Shown: piece by piece, positions 7,856 through 16,433 of the stretch
Layout of the letters: each line of letters begins with the position of its first letter
How positions within the stretch are numbered: position 1 is the first letter of the stretch
Assembly (NCBI RefSeq): GCF_035917275.1
Contig: NZ_CP108508.1
Coordinates: forward strand, 4,278,001 to 4,342,000
Reading direction: 5' to 3'
Origin: Streptomyces sp. NBC_01237
Lineage (GTDB): Bacteria > Actinomycetota > Actinomycetes > Streptomycetales > Streptomycetaceae
Length of the DNA: 64,000 nucleotides
The notes under the pieces: generated by a model
Database searches by the model: none
The model's input: the letters and a program-made list of their open reading frames with translations, nothing else
What the model was told of the DNA's origin: nothing
Position numbers and translations under genes: made by a program

Positions 7856-8308
7856 GGCACGTGCCTCCCAGCCTTCTCGTACACCGAAGGTCGGGTACCC
7901 GCACAGCCTCCGCCAGCCGCGCTTCCGGCCGGTCAGGGCCGCGCTTCGGGCACCGCACGGCTGTGTATCAGGTGGGTATCGCCGCCACGCCCACGCCCCC
8001 TGCGCCGGGCCCCGCGCTCGGACGCCGCTCCCCGTCTCCCCGAATCCCCCGCCCCGCGCCACGGCGCCGGAACGGGAGGAACGCGGCCATTCCGCCGCCG
8101 ACAGGACCCGGCATCAAGAACGCGTAAAGATTGCCGCTTTCCGGCAATGCGAACGCTCGTGCCCCTTTGCCAGGATGGCGGTGGGGAGCGCGAGGCACCA
8201 CCCCGCTGCCGGAACACGGAAGCGGCTTCCGGGCGGGGACGACGCCGCGTCCCGTCGGGGACACCGCGCCCCCGGCGGCGGGTGATCACGGACTGGGGGG
8301 GCGGAACA
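7856..8308. other. 453-nt divergent regulatory interval
   Basis: No gene is supported here. It separates the minus-strand EEP gene from the plus-strand YqiJ/flotillin/ATPase operon. The recognisable content is the dyad promoter at 8125-8176, leaving a leader of about 126 nt before the GTG at 8309. The leader itself (8183-8300) shows no clear riboswitch or terminator fold by eye. Confidence 0.5.
8125..8176 (+). promoter_or_regulatory. Dyad-activated promoter, site 1 (YqiJ/flotillin/ATPase operon)
   Basis: TAAAGA (8125-8130) is followed by TTGCCG-CTTTC-CGGCAA (8131-8147), a 6-bp-arm dyad. Eighteen nucleotides after the 25-bp block comes TG (8168-8169), one base, then CAGGAT (8171-8176), an extended -10 box. 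The same block and spacing recur at 49520 and 60502. If transcription starts about 7 nt past the -10, the dyad centre is near -43, the place of a class II activator site. That the three share a regulator is inference. Confidence 0.65.
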
Positions 8309-8932
8309 GTGGGGGAATTCCTTGATGCCGCGTTCGGATTTCCCGCTTCGCTGTTCAGCGCGGCTCTCGTCGTGGTCGTCGCCTTCTGGCTGCTGGTCCT
8401 GTTCGGTGCCGCCGAGCACGACAGCTTCGACGGGGATCTGCCGGGCGGCGCGCTGGGCATCGCCGACGGTGTGCCGGTCACCGTCGGGGTGTCGCTGCTG
8501 ACCGGAACCGCCTGGTTCACCGCCCTGGCCGGGACCCTGGCGCTGCGTCGCGCCGGAGCCGAGGGGCCGGCCCGTGCCGCGCTCGCCGTCGGAGTCCTGG
8601 CCGCCTCGCTGCTTCTCGCGTGGTGGGTCACCCGGCTGCTCGTACGCCCCCTGGCCTCGCTCTTCCCCGAGGAACCCGGGCCGTCCCGGTCCGACTTCAT
8701 CGGGTTGACCTGCACCATCCGCACCGGGCGGGTGGACGCCGGATTCGGTCAGGCCGAGGTCGCCGCGGAGGACGGTTCCACCGCCGTCGTCCAGGTCCGC
8801 CGCCTCGACAAGGACCTCGCGGCCGCACTGACGCGCGGCAGTACCGGGCTGTTGTACGCGTACGACGACGACGGCGAGTTCTTCTGGGTCGCGCCCTTCG
8901 ACGCGGCGCTCGACCCACGCACCGCCACCTGA
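8309..8932 (+). CDS. YqiJ-like membrane protein with C-terminal OB fold
   Basis: 207-aa protein that I assign to the YqiJ group (NfeD-related). Three membrane segments are visible: about residues 10-31 (ASLFSAALVVVVAFWLLVLF), 52-75 (VGVSLLTGTAWFTALAG) and 90-115 (GVLAASLLLAWWVTRLLV). After them comes a cytoplasmic beta-rich domain beginning FIGLTCTIRTGRV with GQAEVAAEDG, the pattern of the YqiJ OB fold. In E. coli, yqiJ sits before the flotillin gene yqiK; here the flotillin starts 80 nt downstream on the same strand, which supports the assignment. The GTG start at 8309 was chosen because it directly precedes the first membrane span. Its ribosome site is a G-rich stretch (GGGGGGCGG). Confidence 0.82.
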   Translation: MGEFLDAAFGFPASLFSAALVVVVAFWLLVLFGAAEHDSFDGDLPGGALGIADGVPVTVGVSLLTGTAWFTALAGTLALRRAGAEGPARAALAVGVLAASLLLAWWVTRLLVRPLASLFPEEPGPSRSDFIGLTCTIRTGRVDAGFGQAEVAAEDGSTAVVQVRRLDKDLAAALTRGSTGLLYAYDDDGEFFWVAPFDAALDPRTAT

Positions 8933-9012
8933 GCCGCACGAGCTCACGCCCGGCCCGCACTTCATCCCACTTTCGGCGGCTGTCGCCGTACCTTCATCGC
9001 AAGGACTTCACC

Positions 9013-11109
9013 ATGGATGCCATCTCCTTGGGCATCGGCGTGCTCATCGCCGTTGTCCTGCTCATCGCGGTCGCTCTGCTCTTCGTCGTCAGCCGGCTAT
9101 TCCGGAAGGTCGAGCAGGGCAAGGCGCTGATCGTCTCGAAGATGCGGAAGGTCGACGTCACCTTCACCGGGCAGGTCGTGCTGCCCGTTCTGCACAAGGC
9201 CGAGACCATGGACATCTCGGTCAAGGCCATCGACATCAGCCGGACCGGGCGGGACGGGCTGATCTGCCGGGACAACATCCGTGCCGACATCCGGATCTCG
9301 TTCTTCGTGCGCGTCAACAAGACCGTCGAGGACGTCATCAAGGTCGCGCAGGCCATCGGCACGGCACGGGCGAGCGACAAGGAGACGCTGCAGGAGCTGT
9401 TCAACGCCAAGTTCTCCGAGGCGCTCAAGACCGTCGGCAAGCAGCTCGACTTCACCGATCTCTACACCAAGCGCGACGAGTTCCGGGACCGGATCATCCA
9501 GGTCATCGGCACCGACCTGAACGGGTACAGCCTGGAGGACGCGGCCATCGACTACCTGGAGCAGACTCCGCTCCAGCAGCTGGACGCCACCAACATCCTC
9601 GACGCCCAGGGCATTCGCAAGATCACCGAGCTGACGGCGATCGAGCATGTGCGCACCAATGAGTTCCAGCGCACGGAGGAGAAGGAGATCACGCGGCAGA
9701 ACGTCGATGCCCGCGAGGCCATCCTGGAGCTGGAGCGGCGTCAGGCCGATGCCGAGATCAAGCAGCACCGTGAGATCGAGACCGTCCGGGCCCGCGAGGA
9801 GGCCGAGACCGCACAGGTCCAGGAGGAGCAGCGGCTCCGTTCGCAGGCCGCCTTCCTCAAGACCGAGGAGCAGCTCGGCATCCAGCGCGAGAACCAGGCC
9901 CGTGAGGTCGCGGTCGCCGAGAAGAACCGTGAGCGGGTCATCGCGATCGAGAGCGAGCGCATCGAGAAGGACCGTCTCCTGGAGGTCATCGCCCGGGAGC
10001 GGGAGACACAGCTCAGCCGTATCTCCGCCGAGAAGGAGGTCGAGGCGGAGCGCCGGGACATCGCCGAGGTGATCCGGGAGCGGGTCGCGGTGGACCGTAC
10101 GGTCGCCGAGCAGGAGGAGTCGATCAAGCGGCTGCGGGCCGTGGAGGAGGCCGAGCGCAACCGTCAGGCGATCGTCATCGCCGCCGAGGCCGAGGCCCAG
10201 GAGCTGCTGGTCAAGGACATCAAGGCGGCGGAGGCCGCGGAGGCGGCGGCCGTGCACCGGGCCGCCGAGGAGATCACCCTCGCCGAGGCGCGGGTCAAGG
10301 CGGCCGAGCTCGACTCCCGGGCCAAGCTGCGGCTGGCCGAGGGCAACCAGGCCGAGGCGGCGGCGGCCGGTCTCGCCGCGGTGCAGGTGCGGGAGAAGGA
10401 GGCCGACGTGATCGAGAAGGCGGGCCGCGCGGAGGCCGAGGCCACGTCCGCCCGGCTGCGGGCGGAGGCGGAAGGGGCCAAGCTCAAGGCCCTGGCGGTC
10501 GCGGAGGGCACCTTGGCGCAGGCGACGGCGGACGCGGCGGTGATCGGCGAGAAGCTGAAGGCCGAGGCGGCGGGGCTGACCGAGAAGGCCGCGGCGATGG
10601 CGGCGCTGGACGAGGCTTCGCGCGGTCACGAGGAGTACCGGCTGCGGCTGGCGGCGGAGAAGGAGATCCGGCTGGCCGGGCTCGACACACAGCGCCATGT
10701 CGCCGAGGCGCAGGCCACGATGATCGCCACCGGCCTGGAGAGCGCCGACATCAACATCGTCGGCGGCGAGTCCGTCTTCTTCGACCGGCTGGTCTCCTCC
10801 ATCTCGCTCGGCAAGGGGGTCGACGCCTTCGTCCAGCACTCCGACACCGCGCAGGCGCTGGGAAGGAACTGGCTGGACGGCACGTCCGACTTCACCGAGG
10901 ACCTGACCCGCGTCCTGGGCTCCGTTTCCACCGCGGACGTACGGAACCTGACGGTGTCGGCCCTGCTGATGAAGCTGATGAATTCGGGCGGCGCCCAGTC
11001 CGGTCAGTGGCGCGAACTCCTCGACAAGGCAGGTCAGTTGGGGCTAGCGGACATGCCGTTGGCGGAGCTGGGGGCCGGCCTCGACGGGGCCGGGACGGCC
11101 AAGGTCTGA
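9013..11109 (+). CDS. Flotillin-family protein (YqiK-like), 698 aa
   Basis: SPFH/flotillin scaffold protein. One N-terminal membrane segment (about residues 5-27, LGIGVLIAVVLLIAVALLFVV) is followed by the SPFH/band-7 domain (about 30-215; e.g. MDISVKAIDISRTGRDGLICRDN). A very long Ala/Glu/Arg-rich coiled coil (about 215-590) carries many EA-type repeats (RAEAEATSARLRAEAEG). The C-terminal domain (about 590-698) includes the INIVGGESVFFDRLV region typical of flotillin C-termini. At 698 aa it is clearly longer than the usual ~500-aa flotillins and like the YqiK subgroup. AAGGA lies 7 nt before the ATG. It is the middle gene of a YqiJ-like / flotillin / AAA ATPase operon. Flotillins organise membrane microdomains; a specific cargo is not visible. 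Confidence 0.93.
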   Translation: MDAISLGIGVLIAVVLLIAVALLFVVSRLFRKVEQGKALIVSKMRKVDVTFTGQVVLPVLHKAETMDISVKAIDISRTGRDGLICRDNIRADIRISFFVRVNKTVEDVIKVAQAIGTARASDKETLQELFNAKFSEALKTVGKQLDFTDLYTKRDEFRDRIIQVIGTDLNGYSLEDAAIDYLEQTPLQQLDATNILDAQGIRKITELTAIEHVRTNEFQRTEEKEITRQNVDAREAILELERRQADAEIKQHREIETVRAREEAETAQVQEEQRLRSQAAFLKTEEQLGIQRENQAREVAVAEKNRERVIAIESERIEKDRLLEVIARERETQLSRISAEKEVEAERRDIAEVIRERVAVDRTVAEQEESIKRLRAVEEAERNRQAIVIAAEAEAQELLVKDIKAAEAAEAAAVHRAAEEITLAEARVKAAELDSRAKLRLAEGNQAEAAAAGLAAVQVREKEADVIEKAGRAEAEATSARLRAEAEGAKLKALAVAEGTLAQATADAAVIGEKLKAEAAGLTEKAAAMAALDEASRGHEEYRLRLAAEKEIRLAGLDTQRHVAEAQATMIATGLESADINIVGGESVFFDRLVSSISLGKGVDAFVQHSDTAQALGRNWLDGTSDFTEDLTRVLGSVSTADVRNLTVSALLMKLMNSGGAQSGQWRELLDKAGQLGLADMPLAELGAGLDGAGTAKV

Positions 11110-11267
11110 CCACCACGGCCACGGCCGGAGCGGTCGCGCGAAGAGCGACACGTGCGACCGCTCAGGACGACCCCGCACCGCTCAGGCCGGCACCCACACC
11201 CCCCGGCCGTGGAACCGCACCGCCGAGCACCGCCGAGCACCGTACGTATCCGCAGGGAGCCATCACC

Positions 11268-14200
11268 ATGACCAGCACGTCCCCCATGGACGCGGGCACC
11301 TACGAGGTGCTGCGGGACCGACTCGGCGCACAGGCCGGCGAACTGGCCCGCCGGGCCGAGGCGCTCAACGCCCGCCGCACCGAGGAGTTCGGCTCCACCG
11401 AGCTGACCCTGGCGGGCACCGAGCACCTGCGCACCGAACAGCTCGGCGTACCCCGCGACATCGTGGCCGTCGGGGACCGGCTGCTGTTCGGCTACGACAC
11501 CTTGCCCGGCCTCAGGCCCGGGACGGCCGTGGGCGATGTCCTCGCCCTGCACGACCGTGATCTGGAGCCGCTCCCCGAGGACGCCGTCCCCGGCCTTCTC
11601 GACGATCCCGCGTTCCTGCGGGAATTCGCCGACCTGTACCGCTACTACCGCGAGGCCCGGCTCCTCCGGCTCCGGCGGGTCGACGGCAGACTCCTGGCCG
11701 TCTTCCGGACGGGGGAGAAGAGCGACGACATCCGCGTCCTGCGCTGGGCCCTGGACGCGGACGGCGGGACCGCCTTCCTGGACGCCCGGGGAGAGCGCGA
11801 CCACGTCCTCCCCCCGTCGCACGACGTCGAGTGGACCGCCACCACCCGCGAGGATCACGTCCTGGGCCGTCACCCCCATGTGTCCGTCGACGGCCAGGTG
11901 TTCGTCGCCGCGGTCGGCGGCACCCTCACCGTGAAGACCGAGGACGACACCGAGACCGGCGAGGGCATCCACTCCGAGCCGGTCGACGAGCCCCTGCAAT
12001 CGCTCGCCGACGCCGAGATCGCGTACGCGCGGGTGGGACCGCTGGTCCTGCTGCGCGTCCGCCCGTACAAGGAGGAGACGCGGCGCCACCTCGTCTTCAA
12101 CGGCGTCACCGGGACCGTCACGCGCCTCGACGGCATCGGCCGGGCGTGCCGACGGCTCCCCGAGGACCAGGGAATCGTCTTCCCCGGCGGCTACTACCTG
12201 ACCTCCGGCGAGGCGAAGACCTTCGACACCGACACCGGAACCGAGGGCATGGAGTTCGAGCGGGTGGTGCGCTCGCCCAACGGCGAGGACGTGCTGTACG
12301 CGTTCCACGCCCCGGTGACCGGGCGCGGTCTCCTCCTCCCGTACAACGTCATCCGCAAGGCCGTCGCCACCCCGATCTCCTGCCACGGCCACGCGCTCTT
12401 CGACGACGGCACGCTCATGGTGCTGCGCGCCGGTTCCGACGAACCGTCCCGGGTGCATCCCCTCCAGCGGTGGCACTCCTCGTACGTCTCCGACACCTAT
12501 GCCGCCGGGCGGGCCACCGGCTCCGGGGCGTTGTCCCGCATCGGAAACGCGGACCTGGTGCGCGGCATCTCCGACTGCCTCTCGATCGCCCGCGGCGTGT
12601 TCGAGACCGAGCCCACCGGCGGCGTGTACGAGACACTCGTCGCCGCCTGTGTCCGGGCCGGGGACCGCTACCACTGGCTCGGCGATCCGGAGGCCGGTGA
12701 CCTGGGAACGCCGCTGGACGAGGTGCGGGCCACGGCCGAGCAGGTGCTGTCGGAGTTCGAGACCGTGCGGACCCTGACCCGCCGGGCCGCCGACGCACTG
12801 GGGGAGTCCGCCGACCGGATCGCCTCGCTGGTACGCCGCGCCCGTGGGGAGGTACCCGGCGGGGCCGGTGCATGGGTGGACCGGCTGACCGAACTACGCG
12901 GTGCGCAGGGGCACCTGCTCACCCTCAAGGAGATGCGTCACGCGGACACCGGGCGCATCGACGCGCTGGCCGCCGACATCGACACGGACATCGTGTCCTT
13001 CGCCCGGCGCGCCATCGCGTTCCTGGAGCGGAAGGACGCCTTCAGCGACTACCACGACGACATCGAGCAGCTCACCGAGGCGGCCGGGGCCATCAGTACC
13101 GTCGCCGAGGCCGAGCCGATCGCCTCCCGGCTGGACGAGCGGACCGTGGGGCTCCGGACCGTCACCGAGGTCGTGGCCGGACTCGACATCGGGGACGCCA
13201 CCCTGCGTACGTCCGTCCTGGAGCGGATCGCCGAGGTACTCGCGGGCGTCAACCGGTCCCGCGCCATCCTCGACGCCCGCCGCCGCGAGCTCCGCGTCCA
13301 CGAGGGCCGGGCCGAGTTCGCCGCCGAGTTCGCCCTGCTCGGTCAGGCCGTCACCGGCGCACTCGCCGCCGCGGACACGCCGGAGTCGTGCGACGAACAG
13401 CTGGCCGGCCTCCTCCTCCAGCTGGAGAACCTGGAGTCCCGGTTCGCGGACTCCGATGCCTTCCTCGCCGAACTGGGCACCAGGCGGACCGAGGTGTACG
13501 AGGCGTTCTCGGCCCGCAAGCAGACGCTCCAGGACGCCCGCGCCCGCCGTGCCGAACGTCTGGCGGACTCGGCCACCCGCGTCCTGGAGACCATCGCCCG
13601 CCGGGCGGCGACCCTGGCCGATCCCGACGCGGTCAGCACCTACTTCGCCTCCGATCCCATGGCCGCCCGGATCCGCCGCACCGCCGACGAGCTGCGCGGA
13701 CTCGGCGAGGAAGTGCGGGCCGAAGAGCTCGACGGCCGGCTCAAGGCGGCCCGGCAGGAGGCCGCCCGCGCCCTGCGCGACCGCACCGAGCTGTACGCGG
13801 ACGGCGGCCGGACCGTCCGGCTGGGCCGGCACCGGTTCGCGGTGAACACCCAGCCCCTGGAACTCACCCTGGTCCCGCAGGACGACGGCCTGGCCTTCGC
13901 CCTCACCGGTACCGACTACCGCTCCCCCGTCACCGACCCGGACTTCGCGGCCACCCGCCCGTACTGGGAGCAGTCGCTGCCTTCGGAGAACGCCGACGTC
14001 TACCGCGCCGAACACCTCGCCGTACGTCTGCTCACCGCACACGGTGCCGCGGCCCTGGCCGAAGCCGACCTTCCCGCCCTCGTACGGAGCGCCGCCGAGG
14101 CCGCCTACGACGAGGGGTACGAGCGGGGTGTCCACGACCATGACGCGACCGCCCTCCTCCGTGCCCTGCTGCGCCTGCACGACGGCGCGGGGCTGCTGCG

Positions 14201-16130
14201 CTACCCGCCCTCGGTGCGCGCCGGGGCCCAGCTGTTCTGGGCGCACGGTACGACCGGGCCGGAGCGCTCGACGTGGGTGCGCCGCATGACGTCGCTGGCC
14301 CGCGCACGGGCCGTCTTCGGCGCCGCACCGGCGATCGCCGGTCTGCGGGCCGAGCTGGCCACCGCCATGGGCGGTCCCGGCCAGGAGCTCGCCGCCGAGT
14401 ACCTCTTCGAGGAGCTGACCAGCGGTCCGGAGGGCTTCGCCACGAGTCCGGCCGCCCGCACCCTGCTCGCCGCGTTCCGCCGCGCGGCGGGCACCGCCGC
14501 CTATGACGAGGATCTGGTGCGGCTGGACTCGCCGGCCGACCGCCGCCAGCTGGTCGAGGCCTGGCTGACCTCGTTCACCGCCACGACGGGCGAGGCCTTT
14601 GGACCCGGCGAACTCGCGGAGGCCGTGGCCGTCGAACTCTGCCCCGCTCTCGACCGGTACGAGGTCCATGCCCCGCTGTCCGAGACGGTCGAGGGACTCC
14701 TCGGCACCCACCCCCGCGTCACCGGCCGCCGGCTCACCCTCCGTATCGACGAAGTGCTGGCGCGGGGACGGGACTTCAGCACCCGGGGGGCGGAAGGGTT
14801 CCGCGACTACCAGCGGCGGCGCGCCGCGCTCGTCGCCGCCGAGCGGGCCCGGCTGCACCTCGACGCGTACCGCCCCCGGGTCATGTCCTCCTTCGTCCGC
14901 AACCGCCTCCTGGACGAGGTCTTCCTCCCCCTCATCGGCGACAGTCTCGCCAAGCAGCTCGGCACCACCGGCGACACCCGCAGGACCGACACGCACGGCC
15001 TGCTGCTGCTCATCTCGCCGCCCGGCTACGGCAAGACGACGCTCATGGAGTACGTCGCCGACCGGCTGGGCCTGGTCCTGGTCACGGTCAGCGGCCCGGC
15101 TCTGGGGCACGCCGTGACCTCGCTCGACCCCGCCGAGGCACCCAACGCCACCGCCCGCCGGGAGGTAGAGAAGATCAACTTCGCGCTGGAGACCGGCAAC
15201 AACACCCTGCTCCACCTGGACGACATCCAGCACACGTCACCCGAACTCCTCCAGAAGTTCGTCTCGTTGTGCGACACCACCCGCCGCATGGAGGGCGTCC
15301 GGGACGGCGTGAGCCGCACGTACGACCTGCGCGGCAAGCGCTTCGCCGTCTGCATGGCGGGCAATCCCTACACCGAGGCGGGCCGGCGTTTCCGCATTCC
15401 CGACATGCTCGCCAACCGGGCCGATGTCTGGAATCTCGGCGATGTCCTCACCGGGAAGGAGGACGCCTTCGCGTTCAGCTTCATCGAGAACGCCCTCACC
15501 TCCCACCCCGTCCTCGCCCCGCTCGCCGGGCGGGAGCGCACCGACCTCGACCTGCTCGTACGCCTCGCGGAGGGCGACCCCACCGCCCGCGCCGACCGGC
15601 TCGTCCATCCCTACGCCCCCGCCGAGCGGGAGCGCGTCCTCGCCGTACTGCGGCACCTGCTCACCGCACGCTCGGCCGTCCTGGCGGTCAACGCGGCCTA
15701 TATCGCCTCCGCCGGGCAGCCCGACGCCGGGCGCACCGAGCCGCCGTTCCAGCTCCAGGGCTCCTACCGCAACATGAACAGGATCGCCGCACGCATCGAC
15801 CCCGTGATGAACGACGCCGAGCTCGCCGCGGTCATCGAGGACCACTACACCGGCGAGGCCCAGACCCTCACCACCGGCGCCGAGGCCAATCTCCTCAAGC
15901 TCGCCGAGCTGCGCTCCGCCCTCACGCCGGAGCAGTCCGCACGCTGGGCCGCCGTCAAGGCCGCGCATGTACGCGCCCGGGCGCTCGGCGGCCCCGAGGA
16001 CGAGCCGGTCACCCGCGCCGTCGCCGCGCTCGGACTGCTGGCCGACCGGATCGCCGCCGTCGAGTCGGCCATCGTCCGGTCCGGCGGTGCCTGCGGACGC
16101 GGCCGCGCCGATGGCCCCGATTCCCCGTGA
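11268..16130 (+). CDS. Giant AAA ATPase annotated in relatives as DNA-repair ATPase (DUF3686-type)
   Basis: 1620-aa protein. The N-terminal ~450 residues are a beta-rich region with repeated blocks (VAVGDRLLFGY, RVDGRLLAVFRTG, VSVDGQVFVAAVG, VRSPNGEDVLYAFHAP), the type I associate with DUF3686. A long helical, coiled-coil-like middle follows (about 500-860). The ATPase domain is C-terminal: Walker A PPGYGKTTLMEY (near residue 1253), Walker B TLLHLDDIQ (D1318-D1319) and a sensor-like VCMAGNPYTEAGRRFRIPD. Such proteins occur next to YqiJ/YqiK-type genes in other bacteria; the DNA-repair label there is automatic and untested as far as I know. GGGAG lies 9 nt before the ATG. The 158-nt gap after the flotillin shows no strong terminator, so co-transcription is likely. 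Confidence 0.85.
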   Translation: MTSTSPMDAGTYEVLRDRLGAQAGELARRAEALNARRTEEFGSTELTLAGTEHLRTEQLGVPRDIVAVGDRLLFGYDTLPGLRPGTAVGDVLALHDRDLEPLPEDAVPGLLDDPAFLREFADLYRYYREARLLRLRRVDGRLLAVFRTGEKSDDIRVLRWALDADGGTAFLDARGERDHVLPPSHDVEWTATTREDHVLGRHPHVSVDGQVFVAAVGGTLTVKTEDDTETGEGIHSEPVDEPLQSLADAEIAYARVGPLVLLRVRPYKEETRRHLVFNGVTGTVTRLDGIGRACRRLPEDQGIVFPGGYYLTSGEAKTFDTDTGTEGMEFERVVRSPNGEDVLYAFHAPVTGRGLLLPYNVIRKAVATPISCHGHALFDDGTLMVLRAGSDEPSRVHPLQRWHSSYVSDTYAAGRATGSGALSRIGNADLVRGISDCLSIARGVFETEPTGGVYETLVAACVRAGDRYHWLGDPEAGDLGTPLDEVRATAEQVLSEFETVRTLTRRAADALGESADRIASLVRRARGEVPGGAGAWVDRLTELRGAQGHLLTLKEMRHADTGRIDALAADIDTDIVSFARRAIAFLERKDAFSDYHDDIEQLTEAAGAISTVAEAEPIASRLDERTVGLRTVTEVVAGLDIGDATLRTSVLERIAEVLAGVNRSRAILDARRRELRVHEGRAEFAAEFALLGQAVTGALAAADTPESCDEQLAGLLLQLENLESRFADSDAFLAELGTRRTEVYEAFSARKQTLQDARARRAERLADSATRVLETIARRAATLADPDAVSTYFASDPMAARIRRTADELRGLGEEVRAEELDGRLKAARQEAARALRDRTELYADGGRTVRLGRHRFAVNTQPLELTLVPQDDGLAFALTGTDYRSPVTDPDFAATRPYWEQSLPSENADVYRAEHLAVRLLTAHGAAALAEADLPALVRSAAEAAYDEGYERGVHDHDATALLRALLRLHDGAGLLRYPPSVRAGAQLFWAHGTTGPERSTWVRRMTSLARARAVFGAAPAIAGLRAELATAMGGPGQELAAEYLFEELTSGPEGFATSPAARTLLAAFRRAAGTAAYDEDLVRLDSPADRRQLVEAWLTSFTATTGEAFGPGELAEAVAVELCPALDRYEVHAPLSETVEGLLGTHPRVTGRRLTLRIDEVLARGRDFSTRGAEGFRDYQRRRAALVAAERARLHLDAYRPRVMSSFVRNRLLDEVFLPLIGDSLAKQLGTTGDTRRTDTHGLLLLISPPGYGKTTLMEYVADRLGLVLVTVSGPALGHAVTSLDPAEAPNATARREVEKINFALETGNNTLLHLDDIQHTSPELLQKFVSLCDTTRRMEGVRDGVSRTYDLRGKRFAVCMAGNPYTEAGRRFRIPDMLANRADVWNLGDVLTGKEDAFAFSFIENALTSHPVLAPLAGRERTDLDLLVRLAEGDPTARADRLVHPYAPAERERVLAVLRHLLTARSAVLAVNAAYIASAGQPDAGRTEPPFQLQGSYRNMNRIAARIDPVMNDAELAAVIEDHYTGEAQTLTTGAEANLLKLAELRSALTPEQSARWAAVKAAHVRARALGGPEDEPVTRAVAALGLLADRIAAVESAIVRSGGACGRGRADGPDSP

Positions 16131-16433
16131 TTCCCGGTAAGAAATCGGCTCTGTCCGCGTTGTCGTCCTTGTCGGGCCCCGTGTGAACATTCCGCATGGA
16201 AATCAACTGGCGTGGGCTTCTTGACAATTAGCCGACACCCCGATGGTAAGATCATCTTACTTCCAGTGGGCTGATGGCGTATGGGGGCATTCCGGGAGGG
16301 ATGAATTCCTCGGCCCCACGTTCGGAGGGGCCTTCCCGAAGCGGGAGCACCCAGGGCTCGACCATGTCCTGACGGTGCCTCACATGAGGGAGCGTCACAC
16401 CGTCTTCCAGCCATGGCACTTGAAGTGAGTCTC
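16131..16433. other. 303-nt interval upstream of the conservon
   Basis: No gene is supported. A 61-codon open frame at 16243-16428 overlaps the operator below and lacks a ribosome site, so it is not called. The interval holds the conservon promoter and palindrome at 16221-16260. No clear terminator for the ATPase gene was seen. Confidence 0.5.
16221..16260 (+). promoter_or_regulatory. Conservon promoter with perfect palindromic operator
   Basis: TTGACA (16221-16226, a consensus -35) is followed after 20 nt by TAAGAT (16247-16252, a good -10). A perfect palindrome GTAAGAT-C-ATCTTAC (16246-16260) covers the -10 box. The 20-nt spacer is longer than the normal 17-18, as in MerR-type promoters, but here the dyad is on the -10 rather than in the spacer, which suits repression. 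A leader of about 175 nt would precede cvnA. The cognate regulator is unknown. Confidence 0.6.

Noticed and set aside
8125..8149. Dyad elements as terminators
   Set aside because: The stem is only 6-7 bp, the conserved bases extend outside it, there is a conserved -10 at fixed distance, and no gene ends before site 1 or site 3 on that strand.
12894..15233. Long antisense open frame opposite the AAA ATPase gene
   Set aside because: Gly/Val/Glu-rich shadow frame; the plus-strand frame carries Walker motifs and correct codon bias.
16243..16428. 61-codon open frame before cvnA
   Set aside because: It starts inside the -10/operator palindrome, has no ribosome site and shows no protein-like composition.
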